Shown piece after piece: positions 10,648 through 20,416 of a stretch of 64,000 nt of DNA (positions are counted from its first letter, which is position 1; every line of letters begins with the position of its first letter). The notes beneath the pieces are model-generated. The model saw nothing but the letters and a program-made list of their open reading frames with translations, was not told where the DNA came from and made no database searches. Source of the stretch: Streptomonospora salina (lineage in GTDB: Bacteria; Actinomycetota; Actinomycetes; Streptosporangiales; Streptosporangiaceae); NCBI RefSeq assembly GCF_014204715.1, contig NZ_JACHLY010000001.1:3432501-3496500 (forward strand), read 5' to 3'. The translations under genes and the position numbers were made by a program.

Positions 10648-11082
10648 ACCCCGCGGGCCGCGCGCGCCGAGGGCGGCCGGGGTGGGCGTGACCATCCCGG
10701 CCACCCTCGGTGATGGTCCGCTCTTCGCTTTCCTTCGACCCGGTTCCTCCTCGGTACGCGGTCGAGTTCAGGAGCGCTATGTCCCGACAAGCCGTGATTT
10801 CCGGCGACGACCCTGCGTACTGTGAATCACGTCATAGCGAAATCGGTGTTACGCAGTCGTGACCATGCGGCAGGGTGGTCACAGTTGTATTAGGGAGCCT
10901 TTGGGGCGCGTGTGACGGGTCTTTGACCCCCGATCCCCACGCGGTTTTCTCCTCGGGGCGGGGCCGACCGGCGGTCGACGTGAAGCGCACCCCGCCCCGC
11001 ATCTTCTTTCTGTCCAGCGGAGACCCAGGGCACAAGCTTGCTCGCGCATGCATCGCCGGGTGCGCGACCGGCGGAAAGGCGA
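10648..11082 (+). promoter_or_regulatory. long structured leader upstream of the transglycosylase gene
   Basis: About 430 bp without a gene. Two structures stand out. The first is an inverted repeat GTGACCA/TGGTCAC at 10859-10882. The second is GGGGCGGGG (10955-10963) paired with CCCCGCCCC (10990-10998), which encloses a nested CGACC-GGC-GGTCG hairpin. Such leaders before actinomycete muralytic genes often hold cyclic-di-AMP (ydaO) riboswitches, but I do not find that consensus here. A regulatory RNA is therefore an open possibility. Confidence 0.35.
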
Positions 11083-11754
11083 TTGTTGCTACTCAACCGG
11101 ATCTCGCTGCGGGTGGCCTCGGCGGTCGGCTCGGCAGCGGTGGTCGCAGGTACGGCGTTCGCCGTCACCGCATTCGCCGACAAGGGAGGCGACCCGGGCC
11201 AAAGCGCTGCGGTGGTGGTACCGGACGCGGCCAGTGGCACACAGCGGTTCTTCGGTAAGCCGGAGCAGGTTTCCGACCAGGAGCTGGAGCAGCAGCGCGA
11301 CAAGGTGCGCGACCGCCTCGGCGACGTCACCGGCGCAGCCAACGGGTCGGCCACGGTCGAGGAGGAGAAGAAGGAGGAACCCGAGGATCCGGAAGACACC
11401 GGTTCCGACGACGACTCCGGTTCCGGCTCCTCCGGAGGCGGATCGGCCGACACCGGCGACCCCAAGTCCATCGCCCGCTCGATGCTCTCCGACTACGGGT
11501 GGGGAGCGGACCAGTTCTCCTGCCTGGAACCCCTGTGGGAGAAGGAGAGCAACTGGGACCACACCGCGCAGAACCCCAGCTCGGGCGCGTACGGCATCCC
11601 GCAGTCCCTGCCGGGCAGCAAGATGGCCGACGCCGGCGCGGACTGGCAGACCAACCCCGCCACCCAGATCGAGTGGGGACTCGGCTACATCGAGCGGGAG
11701 TACGGATCCCCGTGCGGCGCCTGGGAACACTCCCAGGCCAACAACTGGTACTAG
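11083..11754 (+). CDS. secreted lytic transglycosylase/SLT-like cell-wall protein
   Basis: About 223 residues. The N-terminus has a signal-like hydrophobic segment (VASAVGSAAVVAGTAFAVTAF). A Gln/Glu-rich possible coiled coil follows, and then a Glu/Asp/Ser linker. The C-terminal catalytic region starts with ARSMLSDYGWGADQFSCLEP. It contains the catalytic glutamate in WEKESNWDH, the AYGIPQSLPGSKM segment and a final CGAWEHSQANNWY, as in actinobacterial SLT/resuscitation-factor-like hydrolases that cut peptidoglycan outside the cell. Two cysteines probably form a disulfide. The start is ambiguous: TTG at 11083 (or 11086) follows GGAAAGG, and TTG 11038 is also in frame. Confidence 0.8.
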   Translation: MLLLNRISLRVASAVGSAAVVAGTAFAVTAFADKGGDPGQSAAVVVPDAASGTQRFFGKPEQVSDQELEQQRDKVRDRLGDVTGAANGSATVEEEKKEEPEDPEDTGSDDDSGSGSSGGGSADTGDPKSIARSMLSDYGWGADQFSCLEPLWEKESNWDHTAQNPSSGAYGIPQSLPGSKMADAGADWQTNPATQIEWGLGYIEREYGSPCGAWEHSQANNWY

Positions 11755-11892
11755 AGCCCGAGCGCTCCGAACGGGCAGTGCGGCTCCCGTATCCGAAAAG
11801 CCGCCGACAAGCGTCGAGCCGGTCCGCCGGCTCGTCCCCGCGGCCCCGGGCACCCCTCTCGTCCGGGGCCGCACCCCTGTCCGGTCCCGCGC

Positions 11893-11933
11893 GTCCGGCG
11901 CCGCGGCACCTGCCGGGTGCCGCGGCGCCGGAC
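11893..11933. terminator. bidirectional terminator, perfect 18-bp stem
   Basis: An 18-bp perfect inverted repeat (11893-11910 with 11916-11933, loop TGCCG) lies between the convergent transglycosylase and fumC genes. Confidence 0.75.
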
Positions 11934-11940
11934 GGCGGAC

Positions 11941-13329
11941 TCAGCGCGAGTTGGTCATCCGCAGCGTGTCGAGCGCTTCGTCGAGCTGGTCCTCGGTGAG
12001 GTCGCCCGCACCGATGTAGCCGCGCTCCAGCACCACCTCGCGGATGGTCTTGCGCTCGGCCAGGGACTGCTTGGCGACCTTGGCCGCCTCCTCGTAGCCG
12101 ATGTAGCGGTTCAGCGGCGTCACGATCGACGGAGAGGACTCGGCGAACGTGCTGCAGCGCTCTTCGTCGGCCTCGATGCCGGACACGCACCGGTCGGCGA
12201 AGACCCGCGAGACGTTGGCCAGCAGCCGGATCGACTCCAGCACGTTGCGCCCGATCACCGGCAGCTGCACGTTCAGTTCGAAGTTGCCCGACGCCCCGCC
12301 GAACGACACGGCCGCGTCGTTACCCACCACCTGCGAGGACACCTGCAGCATGGCCTCGCACAGCACCGGGTTGACCTTGCCGGGCATGATCGAGGAGCCG
12401 GGTTGCAGGTCCGGCAGCCGGATCTCGGCCAGGCCGGTGCTCGGCCCCGAGCCCATCCACCGGATGTCGTTGGCGAGCTTGGCGTAGCCCACCGCGACGG
12501 TCCGCAGCTGGCCCGACAGCTCCACCAGGCCGTCGCGCGCGCCCTGGGCCTCGAAGTGGTCGCGGGCCTCGGTCAGCGGCAGGCCGGTAGCCGAAGCGAT
12601 CTCGGCGATCACCTTGGCGGCGAAGCCCTCGGGGGTGTTGATGCCGGTGCCCACCGCGGTTCCGCCCAGCGGCAGCTCCGCGACGCGCGGCAGGGTCGCC
12701 TCCAGCCGCTCCACACCGTTGCGGACCTGGGCCGCATAGCCGGCGAACTCCTGGCCCAGCGTGACCGGAGTGGCGTCCATCAGGTGGGTGCGCCCGCTCT
12801 TGACGACGGTGGAGAACTCGTCTGCCTTGGCGCGCAGCGCGCCCTCCAAGTGCCGCAGCGCCGGAACCAGATCGTCCACCACGGCCGCGACGGCGGCGAT
12901 GTGCAGCGACGACGGGTACACGTCGTTGGAGGACTGCGAAGCGTTGACGTGGTCGTTGGGGTGGACCGCGGCGCCCGACCGCTCAGCGGCGACGGACGCG
13001 ACCACCTCGTTGGCGTTCATGTTGCTCGACGTGCCCGAGCCGGTCTGGAACACGTCGATGGGGAACTCGTCGTTCCACTCGCCCTCGGCGACCTCCAGGG
13101 CCGCATCGCGGATCGCGGTGCCGAACTCCGCGGGGATCACCCCCAGTTCCGCGTTCACCTTGGCCGCGGCGGCCTTGATGTGCCCGAGGGCACGGATATT
13201 GGCGTGCTCGATCCCCTGCCCGGAGATCGGGAAGTTCTCCACGGCACGCTGCGTCTGCGCGCGCCACTTGGCTTCGGCGGGGACCCTGACCTCGCCCATC
13301 GAGTCGTGCTCGACGCGGAAACCGCTCAT
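11941..13329 (-). CDS. fumC: class II fumarate hydratase
   Basis: A 462-residue homotetrameric enzyme that interconverts fumarate and L-malate in the TCA cycle, iron-independent. The N-terminus ([15 protein letters not shown]) matches class II fumarases. The [13 protein letters not shown] stretch and the superfamily signature [16 protein letters not shown] are intact, and the active-site region [13 protein letters not shown] is present. ATG 13329 is chosen because GAGGTG lies about 10 bases upstream on the coding strand; the longer frame to 13506 has no homology. It is convergent with the transglycosylase gene through a shared hairpin. Confidence 0.95.
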   Translation of the reverse strand: MSGFRVEHDSMGEVRVPAEAKWRAQTQRAVENFPISGQGIEHANIRALGHIKAAAAKVNAELGVIPAEFGTAIRDAALEVAEGEWNDEFPIDVFQTGSGTSSNMNANEVVASVAAERSGAAVHPNDHVNASQSSNDVYPSSLHIAAVAAVVDDLVPALRHLEGALRAKADEFSTVVKSGRTHLMDATPVTLGQEFAGYAAQVRNGVERLEATLPRVAELPLGGTAVGTGINTPEGFAAKVIAEIASATGLPLTEARDHFEAQGARDGLVELSGQLRTVAVGYAKLANDIRWMGSGPSTGLAEIRLPDLQPGSSIMPGKVNPVLCEAMLQVSSQVVGNDAAVSFGGASGNFELNVQLPVIGRNVLESIRLLANVSRVFADRCVSGIEADEERCSTFAESSPSIVTPLNRYIGYEEAAKVAKQSLAERKTIREVVLERGYIGAGDLTEDQLDEALDTLRMTNSR

Positions 13330-13528
13330 CGTTGGATCACACCTCATGACACCTCGCGGGAAAGCCTGGATCCAAGAGTGCCAGATCGCCGCGCCGCACC
13401 CGTCGGCAACCCCGCACCGCCTGGAGCGATGCGCGTGCACGGGCCCCTCGGCCGCCGGCGCGCGACCGGGCGTCCACAGCGCTGAAAAACTGTGGCCGAG
13501 GGGCACCGCCTGCTTCTACGGTTGTCCC

Positions 13529-14599
13529 ATGTCGCTATCGGGACACCGCTCTCACGTGGGCTCATCCGAACCGTCCTACCCCGACGATTCGGCGGCCCCC
13601 TCCGACCGCACCCGGCCCGCCGAACCCGACGGGCCCGACGGCCCCGTCGCGGGCGCCGCGCCGGCACGCGGCGCCGGATCCCACTCCGGCTCCGCGCCCG
13701 CCATCGCGCTGCGCGACGTCGTCAAACGCTTCGGCTCCTTCACCGCCGTCGACGGCCTCGACCTCGACGTCCCCAGCGGCACCGTCTTCGGACTGCTCGG
13801 CCCCAACGGCGCCGGCAAGTCCACCACCATGAAGATGCTCACCGCGCAGAGCCGCGCCGACTCCGGTGAGATCACCGTGCTCGGCCACGCCGTCCCCCGC
13901 GCCTCCAAGCGCGCCCGCGCCCGGATGGGGGTCGTGCCCCAGCACGACAACCTCGACGAGGAACTGACGGTGCGGGAGAACTTGGAGGTCTTCACGCACC
14001 TGTACCGGGTGCCGCGGGCACACCGCGCCGAGGCCGTCGACCGCGGGCTGCGCCTGGCCCATCTCGAAGACCGCCCCCACCTGCGCGCCGACAAGCTCTC
14101 CGGCGGCATGCGCCGCCGCCTGCTGATCGTGCGCGGGCTGGTGCACCGCCCGCACCTGGTGCTGCTGGACGAACCCACCGTCGGACTCGACCCCCAGGTG
14201 CGCCAGGAACTGTGGGGACTGATCACCGACCTGCGCGCCGAGGGCGTCACCGTGCTGATGTCCACCCACTACATCGAGGAGGCCGAACGCCTCGCCGACG
14301 TCGTGGCCCTGATGGCCGGGGGCCGGGTCGTGTCCGAGGGGGTTCCCGCCGACCTCATCGCCCGCCACGCGGGATCGACCGTCGAGGAGTTCCCGCTGGA
14401 AGCGGGTGCGCGGGCCGACGAGATCGAGGAGCGCGTCGCCGCCGCCGGCCTCGCCACCCGCCGCACCGGCGCCACCCTGTCGGTGCTGCGCGCCGACCGG
14501 ATCCCCGAGTCCCTGCGCGAATCGCTGGGCCGCGGCAACGCCCGCGCGGGCAACCTCGAAGACGTATTCGTCACCTTGACCGGGGAGAGAGTCGAATGA
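13529..14599 (+). CDS. ABC transporter ATP-binding subunit (ABC-2 drug/lipid exporter type)
   Basis: A 356-residue ATPase. The first ~50 residues are a Pro/Asp/Ser-rich tail with no fold. Then come the P-loop GPNGAGKST, the ABC signature LSGGM and Walker B LVLLDEPTVGLDPQ. A short C-terminal regulatory domain follows. This layout is typical of NodI/DrrA-type exporters. The ATG at 13529 lies 6-7 nt behind a possible TACGGT -10 box, suggesting a leaderless transcript; GTG at 13556 is an alternative. Its stop overlaps the permease start (ATGA), so it forms a two-gene operon. The substrate is unknown. Confidence 0.88.
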   Translation: MSLSGHRSHVGSSEPSYPDDSAAPSDRTRPAEPDGPDGPVAGAAPARGAGSHSGSAPAIALRDVVKRFGSFTAVDGLDLDVPSGTVFGLLGPNGAGKSTTMKMLTAQSRADSGEITVLGHAVPRASKRARARMGVVPQHDNLDEELTVRENLEVFTHLYRVPRAHRAEAVDRGLRLAHLEDRPHLRADKLSGGMRRRLLIVRGLVHRPHLVLLDEPTVGLDPQVRQELWGLITDLRAEGVTVLMSTHYIEEAERLADVVALMAGGRVVSEGVPADLIARHAGSTVEEFPLEAGARADEIEERVAAAGLATRRTGATLSVLRADRIPESLRESLGRGNARAGNLEDVFVTLTGERVE

Positions 14600-15438
14600 G
14601 CACGGATGCGAGCACGGATGCGAGCGCGGAAGGCCGACCGGCAGGCGCGGCCCCCGTCGCCCAGGCGCCGCCGGGACGGTTCGAACTCGCGCCGATCGCG
14701 GGCGTGCTGGCCCGCGAGTGGGCCCTGTACCGGCGCAGCTGGAAGCCCACGACCTTCGCCGCGGTCGTCGAGCCGGTCATCATGCTGCTGGCCTTCGGCG
14801 TCGGCCTCGGCTCTCTGGTGGGCGCGATCGGCGGCTACGACTACATCCACTTCCTGGGCACCGGGATCGTGGCGACCTCGGTGCTGTTCACGTCGATGTT
14901 CCCCGGGCTGATCGACACCTACGTGCGGCGGGTCTTCCAGCACACCTACGACGGCATGCTGGCCGCCCCCGTCGACGTGCGCGAGCTGGTCACCGGCGAG
15001 GCCTGCTGGATCGCCTGCAAGGCGGGCGTCTACGGCTGCGCCCCGCTGCTGGTGGCGATCGGCTTCGGGCTTCCGGCGTCGTGGGCGATGCTGCTCGTGC
15101 CGGTCGTGGCGTTCGTCACCGGGTTCGGGTTCGCGCTGACCGGTATCTGGATGTCGGCGGCGGTGCCGTCCATCAAGACGATGGACTACATCATCTCCGG
15201 GATCATCACGCCGCTGTTCCTCATCGCGGGCACCTTCTTCCCGATCGACACGCTGCCGGGATGGGCCCAGGCCGTCGCGAAGGTCAATCCGCTTTACCAC
15301 TGCGTCGAGCTGGTGCGCGGCACCGCGTTCGGCATCGGCATCGGCGAAGCCGCCCTCCACTTCGCCGCTCTCGCGGCGTTCGTGGTGGTCGCGTGGTGCT
15401 TCGCGGTGTTCCAGATGCGCCGCAAGCTCATCGACTGA
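14596..15438 (+). CDS. ABC-2 type transporter permease
   Basis: A 280-residue membrane protein with a short cytosolic N-terminus and about six hydrophobic segments. These start with VVEPVIMLLAFGVGLGSLVG and end with AALAAFVVVAWCFAVF. The stretch FFPIDTLPGWAQAVAKVNPLYHCVELVRG is the conserved periplasmic-side loop of the NodJ/DrrB family. It pairs with the ATPase encoded just upstream through a 4-bp overlap and would form a homodimeric export channel. Substrate candidates (drug, polysaccharide or lipid) cannot be separated from sequence. Confidence 0.88.
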   Translation: MSTDASTDASAEGRPAGAAPVAQAPPGRFELAPIAGVLAREWALYRRSWKPTTFAAVVEPVIMLLAFGVGLGSLVGAIGGYDYIHFLGTGIVATSVLFTSMFPGLIDTYVRRVFQHTYDGMLAAPVDVRELVTGEACWIACKAGVYGCAPLLVAIGFGLPASWAMLLVPVVAFVTGFGFALTGIWMSAAVPSIKTMDYIISGIITPLFLIAGTFFPIDTLPGWAQAVAKVNPLYHCVELVRGTAFGIGIGEAALHFAALAAFVVVAWCFAVFQMRRKLID

Positions 15439-15470
15439 CGGCGCTCCTACGGGTGCGGCCCCGAGCGCCG

Positions 15471-15509
15471 GGCCGGGCCCCTCGGCGCATCACGCCGAGG
15501 GGCCCGGCC
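15471..15509. terminator. bidirectional terminator, perfect 17-bp stem
   Basis: GGCCGGGCCCCTCGGCG at 15471-15487 pairs perfectly with 15493-15509 around CATCA, between the convergent permease and DUF3352 genes. Confidence 0.75.
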
Positions 15510-15529
15510 GGAGTGCGCGTCGTGTTCCG

Positions 15530-17125
15530 TCAGCCGCCGTCGGGCGCCCAACGGGCCTGAAGCGATATCGCCTCCTGGGTGTAGCCCACCGAGGCCCCGA
15601 CCGCGCCCCACTGGTCGGGCGCGTCCTCGTCGGTGCTCTCGGCGACGGGCCGCAGGTCCAGGTACACCCCCAGGTGGGCGGATCCGGTGTCGGCCATCGT
15701 CTTCTCGAAGACGGGATCGTCGCCTAGCCGGCCGGTGCCGGTGGTGCCCGAGGTCGCGATGGTCGTCGACCCCTCGGACGTGACGCCGGGCGGCGAGTTG
15801 TAGGAGCCCTCCCACATCCGCTCGACCACGTCCTCCACGGCGCCGGAGTCGGCGCCCTCGGCACGGTACTGCAGCGACGGCATGCTCGACGTCCCGTTGA
15901 AGAACTGGTCGAGCGACCCGCCGAGGTCGGTGATCCCCACCGCGGTGCTGTCGCCCAGCAGGCTGCCGATCCCGTCGGGCATCGTCAGCCCGAGTTCGGA
16001 CATCATCCCTTCGAGGTCGGCGAATTCGTCGGGATCGTCCTCGTAGGCCTGTGCGGCGAAGTCGGATATCCCGGTGCCGCCGAACGCGGCCTTCGTATCG
16101 TCGGGCAGGTCTGCCATCACCGGCAGGCCGGGCTCGGGAACGTCGTAGTCGGCCAGACTGACCCCGTCGACGCCGAGGTCGAACGCGTCGCCGCGCAGCT
16201 CCAGGTACTCGGGACGGATGCGCAGCCCCACGGCCATGCGGCCGCGGACCTCCTCGTAATCCTCCAGCGACTCCAGCGGGCCGGGCTGGCCGTACCCGTC
16301 GTAGGTCGCGGCCTCCGAGTCCCCGCCGCCCAGGGCGGCGATCCGCTCCAGGTCCATCCAGGCCGACGCGACGTTGTCGGCCCCGATCGCGTCCATGTCC
16401 GCGGTGTAGACCTCGTTCTCGGCCAGGGTTCCGCCCGAGGCGACCTGGGAGTCCAAGTGGTCGAGAGCGGCGGAGTCCTCCGTGATGACGGCGAAGCCGC
16501 CGTCCACGTCGATGGCCGGTTCGGTGTCCACCTGGCTGCGGATCTTCTCCAGGGTCTCTTCGGCGGCGGTCTCGTCCTCGGCCTCGATGGCCACGGCCAA
16601 GGCTTCGCCCGACTCGCCGGAGCCGGCGTCGCCGGCGTTCCAGACCGCCGCGCCGAAGCGCCCGCCCAGCCACGGCTCGAAGTCCTGCTCGTAGGTGACA
16701 CCGTCGAGCTCGGCTTCCTCGATGTAGGCGTCGACGACCTCCTTGGCCGGGTCGGCCTCCGGGTCGACCTCGTCGCGCAGGGAGGCGGGCAGCCGATTCA
16801 CGAAGCGGGCGTAGTCGGTCAGCTGACTGCCGTCGGGCTTCAGGTCGAGCTTGACGAAGGCCATGGAGGAAGCGGGCATCACCTCTTCGGGCTGGGCGCC
16901 CACGAAGACGTTCTGGGCGACGCTGGTCGTCGCCCACACGGTGCCGGCCATCATGACCACACCCAGCCCCGCTGCCACCGGGATCATCCACACGCGGTTC
17001 GACCGCCGCGGCGGGCCCGGCGCCGGCGCGTAACCCGCGCTCGGGTGGGGCGGCGGGTACTGGCCGCCGGGCGGTCCCGGCGGCGCTCCCCACGGCGGCT
17101 GATTGGGGGGATCAGGGTAGGACAT
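15530..17125 (-). CDS. DUF3352 family membrane-anchored protein
   Basis: A 531-residue protein. A Pro/Gly/Tyr-rich cytosolic N-terminus (about 45 residues) precedes one transmembrane segment (VWMIPVAAGLGVVMMAGTVWA). A large acidic extracytoplasmic region follows, matching the DUF3352 family by its VMPASSMAFVKLDLKPDGSQ start and repeated Asp/Glu-rich blocks. The family is frequent in actinomycetes with no established function. ATG 17125 is used because the Pro-rich leader begins there (MSYPDPPNQPPWG). It is probably a single-gene unit. Confidence 0.8.
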   Translation of the reverse strand: MSYPDPPNQPPWGAPPGPPGGQYPPPHPSAGYAPAPGPPRRSNRVWMIPVAAGLGVVMMAGTVWATTSVAQNVFVGAQPEEVMPASSMAFVKLDLKPDGSQLTDYARFVNRLPASLRDEVDPEADPAKEVVDAYIEEAELDGVTYEQDFEPWLGGRFGAAVWNAGDAGSGESGEALAVAIEAEDETAAEETLEKIRSQVDTEPAIDVDGGFAVITEDSAALDHLDSQVASGGTLAENEVYTADMDAIGADNVASAWMDLERIAALGGGDSEAATYDGYGQPGPLESLEDYEEVRGRMAVGLRIRPEYLELRGDAFDLGVDGVSLADYDVPEPGLPVMADLPDDTKAAFGGTGISDFAAQAYEDDPDEFADLEGMMSELGLTMPDGIGSLLGDSTAVGITDLGGSLDQFFNGTSSMPSLQYRAEGADSGAVEDVVERMWEGSYNSPPGVTSEGSTTIATSGTTGTGRLGDDPVFEKTMADTGSAHLGVYLDLRPVAESTDEDAPDQWGAVGASVGYTQEAISLQARWAPDGG

Positions 17126-17210
17126 CGAACCTCCGCAGCGACGCACGTAATCCGCTTCGAAGGTACCAATGCGCAAACGTCCCATTGCAGATGATGGGTG
17201 CGGTTACGGG

Positions 17211-18242
17211 TCAGTGCGCGGTTGCGGGGGACGCGAAGTCCACGCCGCTGAACGCGGCGAGCTTCGCCAGCCGGTGTTCGCTGCGCACCTGGCGCACGGT
17301 CCCCGTCCGACCCCGCATGACCAGGGAGTCGGTGAGCGCACCCCCGGCCTCGTAGCGCACGCCGCCGACGAGCTCCCCGTCGGTGATGCCGGTGGCGGCG
17401 AAGAACACGTCTTCCGCGGAGACCAGGTCGTCGGTGCTCAGCACCTGCTGCGGATCGAGCCCGGCAGCGCGCGCACGCGCGCGCTCGGCGTCGTCGGTTG
17501 GCCACAACCGGCCTTGGATCACGCCGCCGAGGCACTTCATCGCGCAGGCCGCGATGATGCCTTCGGGGGTGCCGCCGATTCCCAGGAGCAGGTCGACGCC
17601 GGTGTCGGCGCGCGCCGCCATGATCGCCCCGGCCACGTCGCCGTCGGTGATGAACCTGATCCGGGCGCCGGCGCCGCGCACCTCGCGCACGATGTCCTGG
17701 TGGCGGGGCCGGTCGAGGATGACGACCGTCACGTCCTGAGGCGTGATTCCCTTGGCGCGCGCCACGGCGCGCACGTTGTCGGCGATGGGAGCGTCGATGT
17801 CGACGGCGTCCGCCGCATCGGGGCCGGTGGCCAGCTTCTCCATGTAGAACACGGCCGAAGGGTCGAACATCGAGTTGCGCGGGGCCACCGCCAGTACGGA
17901 GACGGCGTTGGGCATGCCCATCGCGGTCAGGCGCGTGCCGTCGATGGGGTCGACCGCCACGTCGCACTCGGGGCCGGCGCCGTCGCCGACGGACTCGCCG
18001 TTGTACAGCATGGGGGCGTCGTCCTTCTCGCCCTCACCGATCACCACGGTGCCGGTCATCGACACGGTGCTGATCATGTGCCGCATCCCGCGCACCGCGA
18101 CGCCGTCGGCGCCGTTCTTGTCGCCGCGGCCGACCCAGCGGGCGGCGGCGAGGGCTGCGGACTCGGTGACCCGGGCCAGCTCCAGCGCCAGGTTTCGGTC
18201 GGGGGCACCCGGGGACTCCGGCGGGGTGGTGGGAACGCTCAT
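17211..18242 (-). CDS. glpX: class II fructose-1,6-bisphosphatase GlpX
   Basis: A 343-residue cytosolic gluconeogenic enzyme that hydrolyses fructose-1,6-bisphosphate to fructose-6-phosphate using Mn2+/Mg2+. Visible signatures are the [11 protein letters not shown] stretch, [17 protein letters not shown], the metal/phosphate motif DPIDGTRL and [22 protein letters not shown]. The length is normal for the family, and most actinomycetes rely on GlpX as their only FBPase. The gene lies upstream of the DUF3352 gene on the same strand with an 85-bp gap, so weak co-transcription is possible. Confidence 0.95.
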   Translation of the reverse strand: MSVPTTPPESPGAPDRNLALELARVTESAALAAARWVGRGDKNGADGVAVRGMRHMISTVSMTGTVVIGEGEKDDAPMLYNGESVGDGAGPECDVAVDPIDGTRLTAMGMPNAVSVLAVAPRNSMFDPSAVFYMEKLATGPDAADAVDIDAPIADNVRAVARAKGITPQDVTVVILDRPRHQDIVREVRGAGARIRFITDGDVAGAIMAARADTGVDLLLGIGGTPEGIIAACAMKCLGGVIQGRLWPTDDAERARARAAGLDPQQVLSTDDLVSAEDVFFAATGITDGELVGGVRYEAGGALTDSLVMRGRTGTVRQVRSEHRLAKLAAFSGVDFASPATAH

Positions 18243-18379
18243 CGCTCAACCCTTCCAAGCCGGCGCTGCGTGCCGGGCGGGACGTGGTCGGTGGTTTGGG
18301 GCAAGCGTAATCACTTGTCGTAATCTCGACCTAGGCGGGCCGACGGCACGCCGCCGCGGAAAGGAACGGTACGTCGACG

Positions 18380-18991
18380 TTGACTGTGGACAAAGCGCCC
18401 AAACCCGTACGGACCTCGCAGCGGGGTGCGGCTACGCGCAGCGCGCTGCTCGACGCCGCCGCGCACGTGTTCCGCACCGTGGGCTTCGCGCGGGCCGGAG
18501 TCAGCGAGGTCGTCGAATACGCGGGAGCCAGCGTCGGCAGCCTCTACCACCACTTCACCGGCAAGGCCGACCTGTACACCGCGCTGTACGAGGAGTTCCA
18601 GCAGCGCCAGCAGGAGCGCACCCACCAGGCGGTGACCCGCGCCCGAACCCGGGGCGAGACCGATCCCACACGGCTGATGTACATCGCCGCGCGCGCCTAC
18701 CTCGACGGCGCGATCGACGAGCGCGACACCACCGTGCTGTTCTTCTCCGGCGACGGCCCGCCCGGATTCGAGTCCAAGCTGCGCGACCGCCTGCGGGAGT
18801 GGACCGACCGGAACGTGGCGCTGTTCCGCAAGGCCGACGAGCCGGTGGACGAGGCGCTGCTCATGGTGGTCAGCGGCGCGATGCTGGTCGCCGTCAACGA
18901 GGTCGTGCGCCGCGACGACGCCGACGCCCGGCGCCTGGCCGACGACATCACCTCGCTGCTGTCGCGCCTGGAGCCGCGCGAACGCCGGTAG
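18380..18991 (+). CDS. TetR family transcriptional regulator
   Basis: A 203-residue protein. The N-terminal TetR DNA-binding domain (about residues 15-65) shows TRSALLDAAAHVFRTVGFARAG followed by the recognition-helix stretch GASVGSLYHHFTGKADLYTALY. The C-terminal ligand domain is not typed. It is divergent from glpX over about 135 bp, so it may regulate itself and possibly glpX; this is inference. The start is TTG 18380 or GTG 18386, both behind a GGAAAGGA that sits rather far upstream (15-21 nt). Confidence 0.85.
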   Translation: MTVDKAPKPVRTSQRGAATRSALLDAAAHVFRTVGFARAGVSEVVEYAGASVGSLYHHFTGKADLYTALYEEFQQRQQERTHQAVTRARTRGETDPTRLMYIAARAYLDGAIDERDTTVLFFSGDGPPGFESKLRDRLREWTDRNVALFRKADEPVDEALLMVVSGAMLVAVNEVVRRDDADARRLADDITSLLSRLEPRERR

Positions 18992-19005
18992 CCGCAGGGG
19001 CCGTC

Positions 19006-19051
19006 GCCCGGCGCGCCCGCCGCCGACCGGGGCCGGGCAGGCGCGCCGGGC
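19006..19051. terminator. bidirectional terminator hairpin
   Basis: GCCCGGCGCGCC at 19006-19017 pairs with GGCGCGCCGGGC at 19040-19051, between the convergent TetR and ispH genes. Confidence 0.65.
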
Positions 19052-19085
19052 GAGGCGGTGCCGGGCGGCACCGCCGCCGCGGGAA

Positions 19086-20054
19086 TCAGTTCGCGGTCTC
19101 GGCCCGCAGGTCGCGGCGCAGCTCCTTGGGCAGCGAGAACGTGAGGCTCTCCTGCGCGGTCTCGACCTCGTGCACGTCCTCGTAACCCGAGCGCGCGAGG
19201 CGGTCCAGCAGGTCCTGGACCAGCAGGTCGGGGACCGAGGCGCCGCTGGTGACGCCGACCGTCTCGACGCCCTCCAGCCAGGACTCGTCCATCAGGTCGG
19301 CGGTGTCGATGAGGTGGGAGCTGGTCGCACCGGCGTCCAGGGCGACCTCGACGAGCCGCACCGAGTTGGAGGAGTTGTCCGAGCCGACGACGATCACCAG
19401 GTCGCACTGGGCCGCCATCTCCTTGACGGCGTCCTGCCGGTTGGAGGTGGCGTAGCAGATGTCGTCGCTGGGCGGGTCGAGCAGATTGGGGAAGCGCTCA
19501 CGCAGCGCCTCGACGGTGGCGTTGGTCTCGTCGACCGACAGCGTGGTCTGCGACAGCCACGAGACGTTGTCGGGGTTGCGGACCTCGACCTTGTCCACCT
19601 CGTCGGGGCTGTCGACGACCTGGATGTGCTCGGGCGCCTCCCCGCTGGTGCCTTCGACCTCCTCGTGGCCGGTGTGGCCGATGAGGATGATGTCGCGGTC
19701 CTCGTCCGCGAACCGCTTCGCCTCCTTGTGGACCTTGGTCACCAGAGGGCAGGTGGCGTCGATGGTCTTCAGCTCGCGCCGCTGGGCCTCCTCGTGGACC
19801 TGCGGCGAGACGCCGTGGGCGGAGAACACCACGATGGCCTCTTCGGGGACCTCGGTGGTGTCTTCGACGAAGATCGCGCCGCGCTTCTCCAGCGAGCTGA
19901 CGACGTGGGTGTTGTGCACGATCTGCTTGCGCACGTAGACGGGAGCGCCGTACTGCTCCAGGGCCTTCTCGACCGTGATGACGGCGCGGTCCACGCCGGC
20001 GCAGTAGCCGCGGGGCTTGGCGAGCAGGACTCGGCGGCGGTTCGTCGCAGTCAT
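19086..20054 (-). CDS. ispH: 4-hydroxy-3-methylbut-2-enyl diphosphate reductase IspH
   Basis: A 322-residue iron-sulfur enzyme of the MEP pathway that makes IPP and DMAPP. All three cluster cysteines are visible: [10 protein letters not shown] near residue 18, [11 protein letters not shown] near 100 and ICYATSNRQ near 200. The SSNSVRL substrate loop and the family [12 protein letters not shown] end are also present. The start is the ATG at 20054, which has a GGGGAG just upstream; the ATG at 20063 has no proper site. The product feeds prenyl synthesis such as the cis-prenyltransferase at 5.9-6.7 kb. Confidence 0.95.
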   Translation of the reverse strand: MTATNRRRVLLAKPRGYCAGVDRAVITVEKALEQYGAPVYVRKQIVHNTHVVSSLEKRGAIFVEDTTEVPEEAIVVFSAHGVSPQVHEEAQRRELKTIDATCPLVTKVHKEAKRFADEDRDIILIGHTGHEEVEGTSGEAPEHIQVVDSPDEVDKVEVRNPDNVSWLSQTTLSVDETNATVEALRERFPNLLDPPSDDICYATSNRQDAVKEMAAQCDLVIVVGSDNSSNSVRLVEVALDAGATSSHLIDTADLMDESWLEGVETVGVTSGASVPDLLVQDLLDRLARSGYEDVHEVETAQESLTFSLPKELRRDLRAETAN

Positions 20055-20063
20055 GCTCCCCAT

Positions 20064-20416
20064 CCTAAGGGCCGCTTTCCGCGGCGGGTTCTGGGAAGGG
20101 GAGCGGGGCGGGCCGTACCGCCCGCAGGCGACCCGCGGTGCGGGGGCCGGGACCCGGCGCCGCCTGAGGTGACCCGGCGATAACGGTCGGCGCTCGTTTG
20201 CGTCGCGACGGGGCGAAAGCATTCACATCGGGCGCACTTCCGGCGACGCTTGCTCCCCTATTCTTGACTCATCGGTGAACGAACAGGCCGCTCCGGCGGT
20301 GTCAGATCGCGCGGGACGGGACAGACGTGCGTGTGCTACGTGTACCGTCCGAGCCGAGTCCGCGGGGCCGCGCGCAGCCCCGTCCTATGACGAGAGCATC
20401 AGGAGCCCCCAGTCCC
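20064..20416. promoter_or_regulatory. divergent promoter region, ispH / acidic protein
   Basis: About 350 bp between divergent genes, with no coding signal. An AT-richer stretch near 20195-20280 (CATTCACATC, TATTCTTGACTCATC) is the likeliest promoter zone. AGGAG lies 12 bases before the ATG at 20417. Confidence 0.35.

Noticed and set aside
10648-11082. ydaO (cyclic-di-AMP) riboswitch
   Set aside because: The gene type suggested it, but the conserved purine-rich blocks of that class could not be found. Only generic hairpins are seen.
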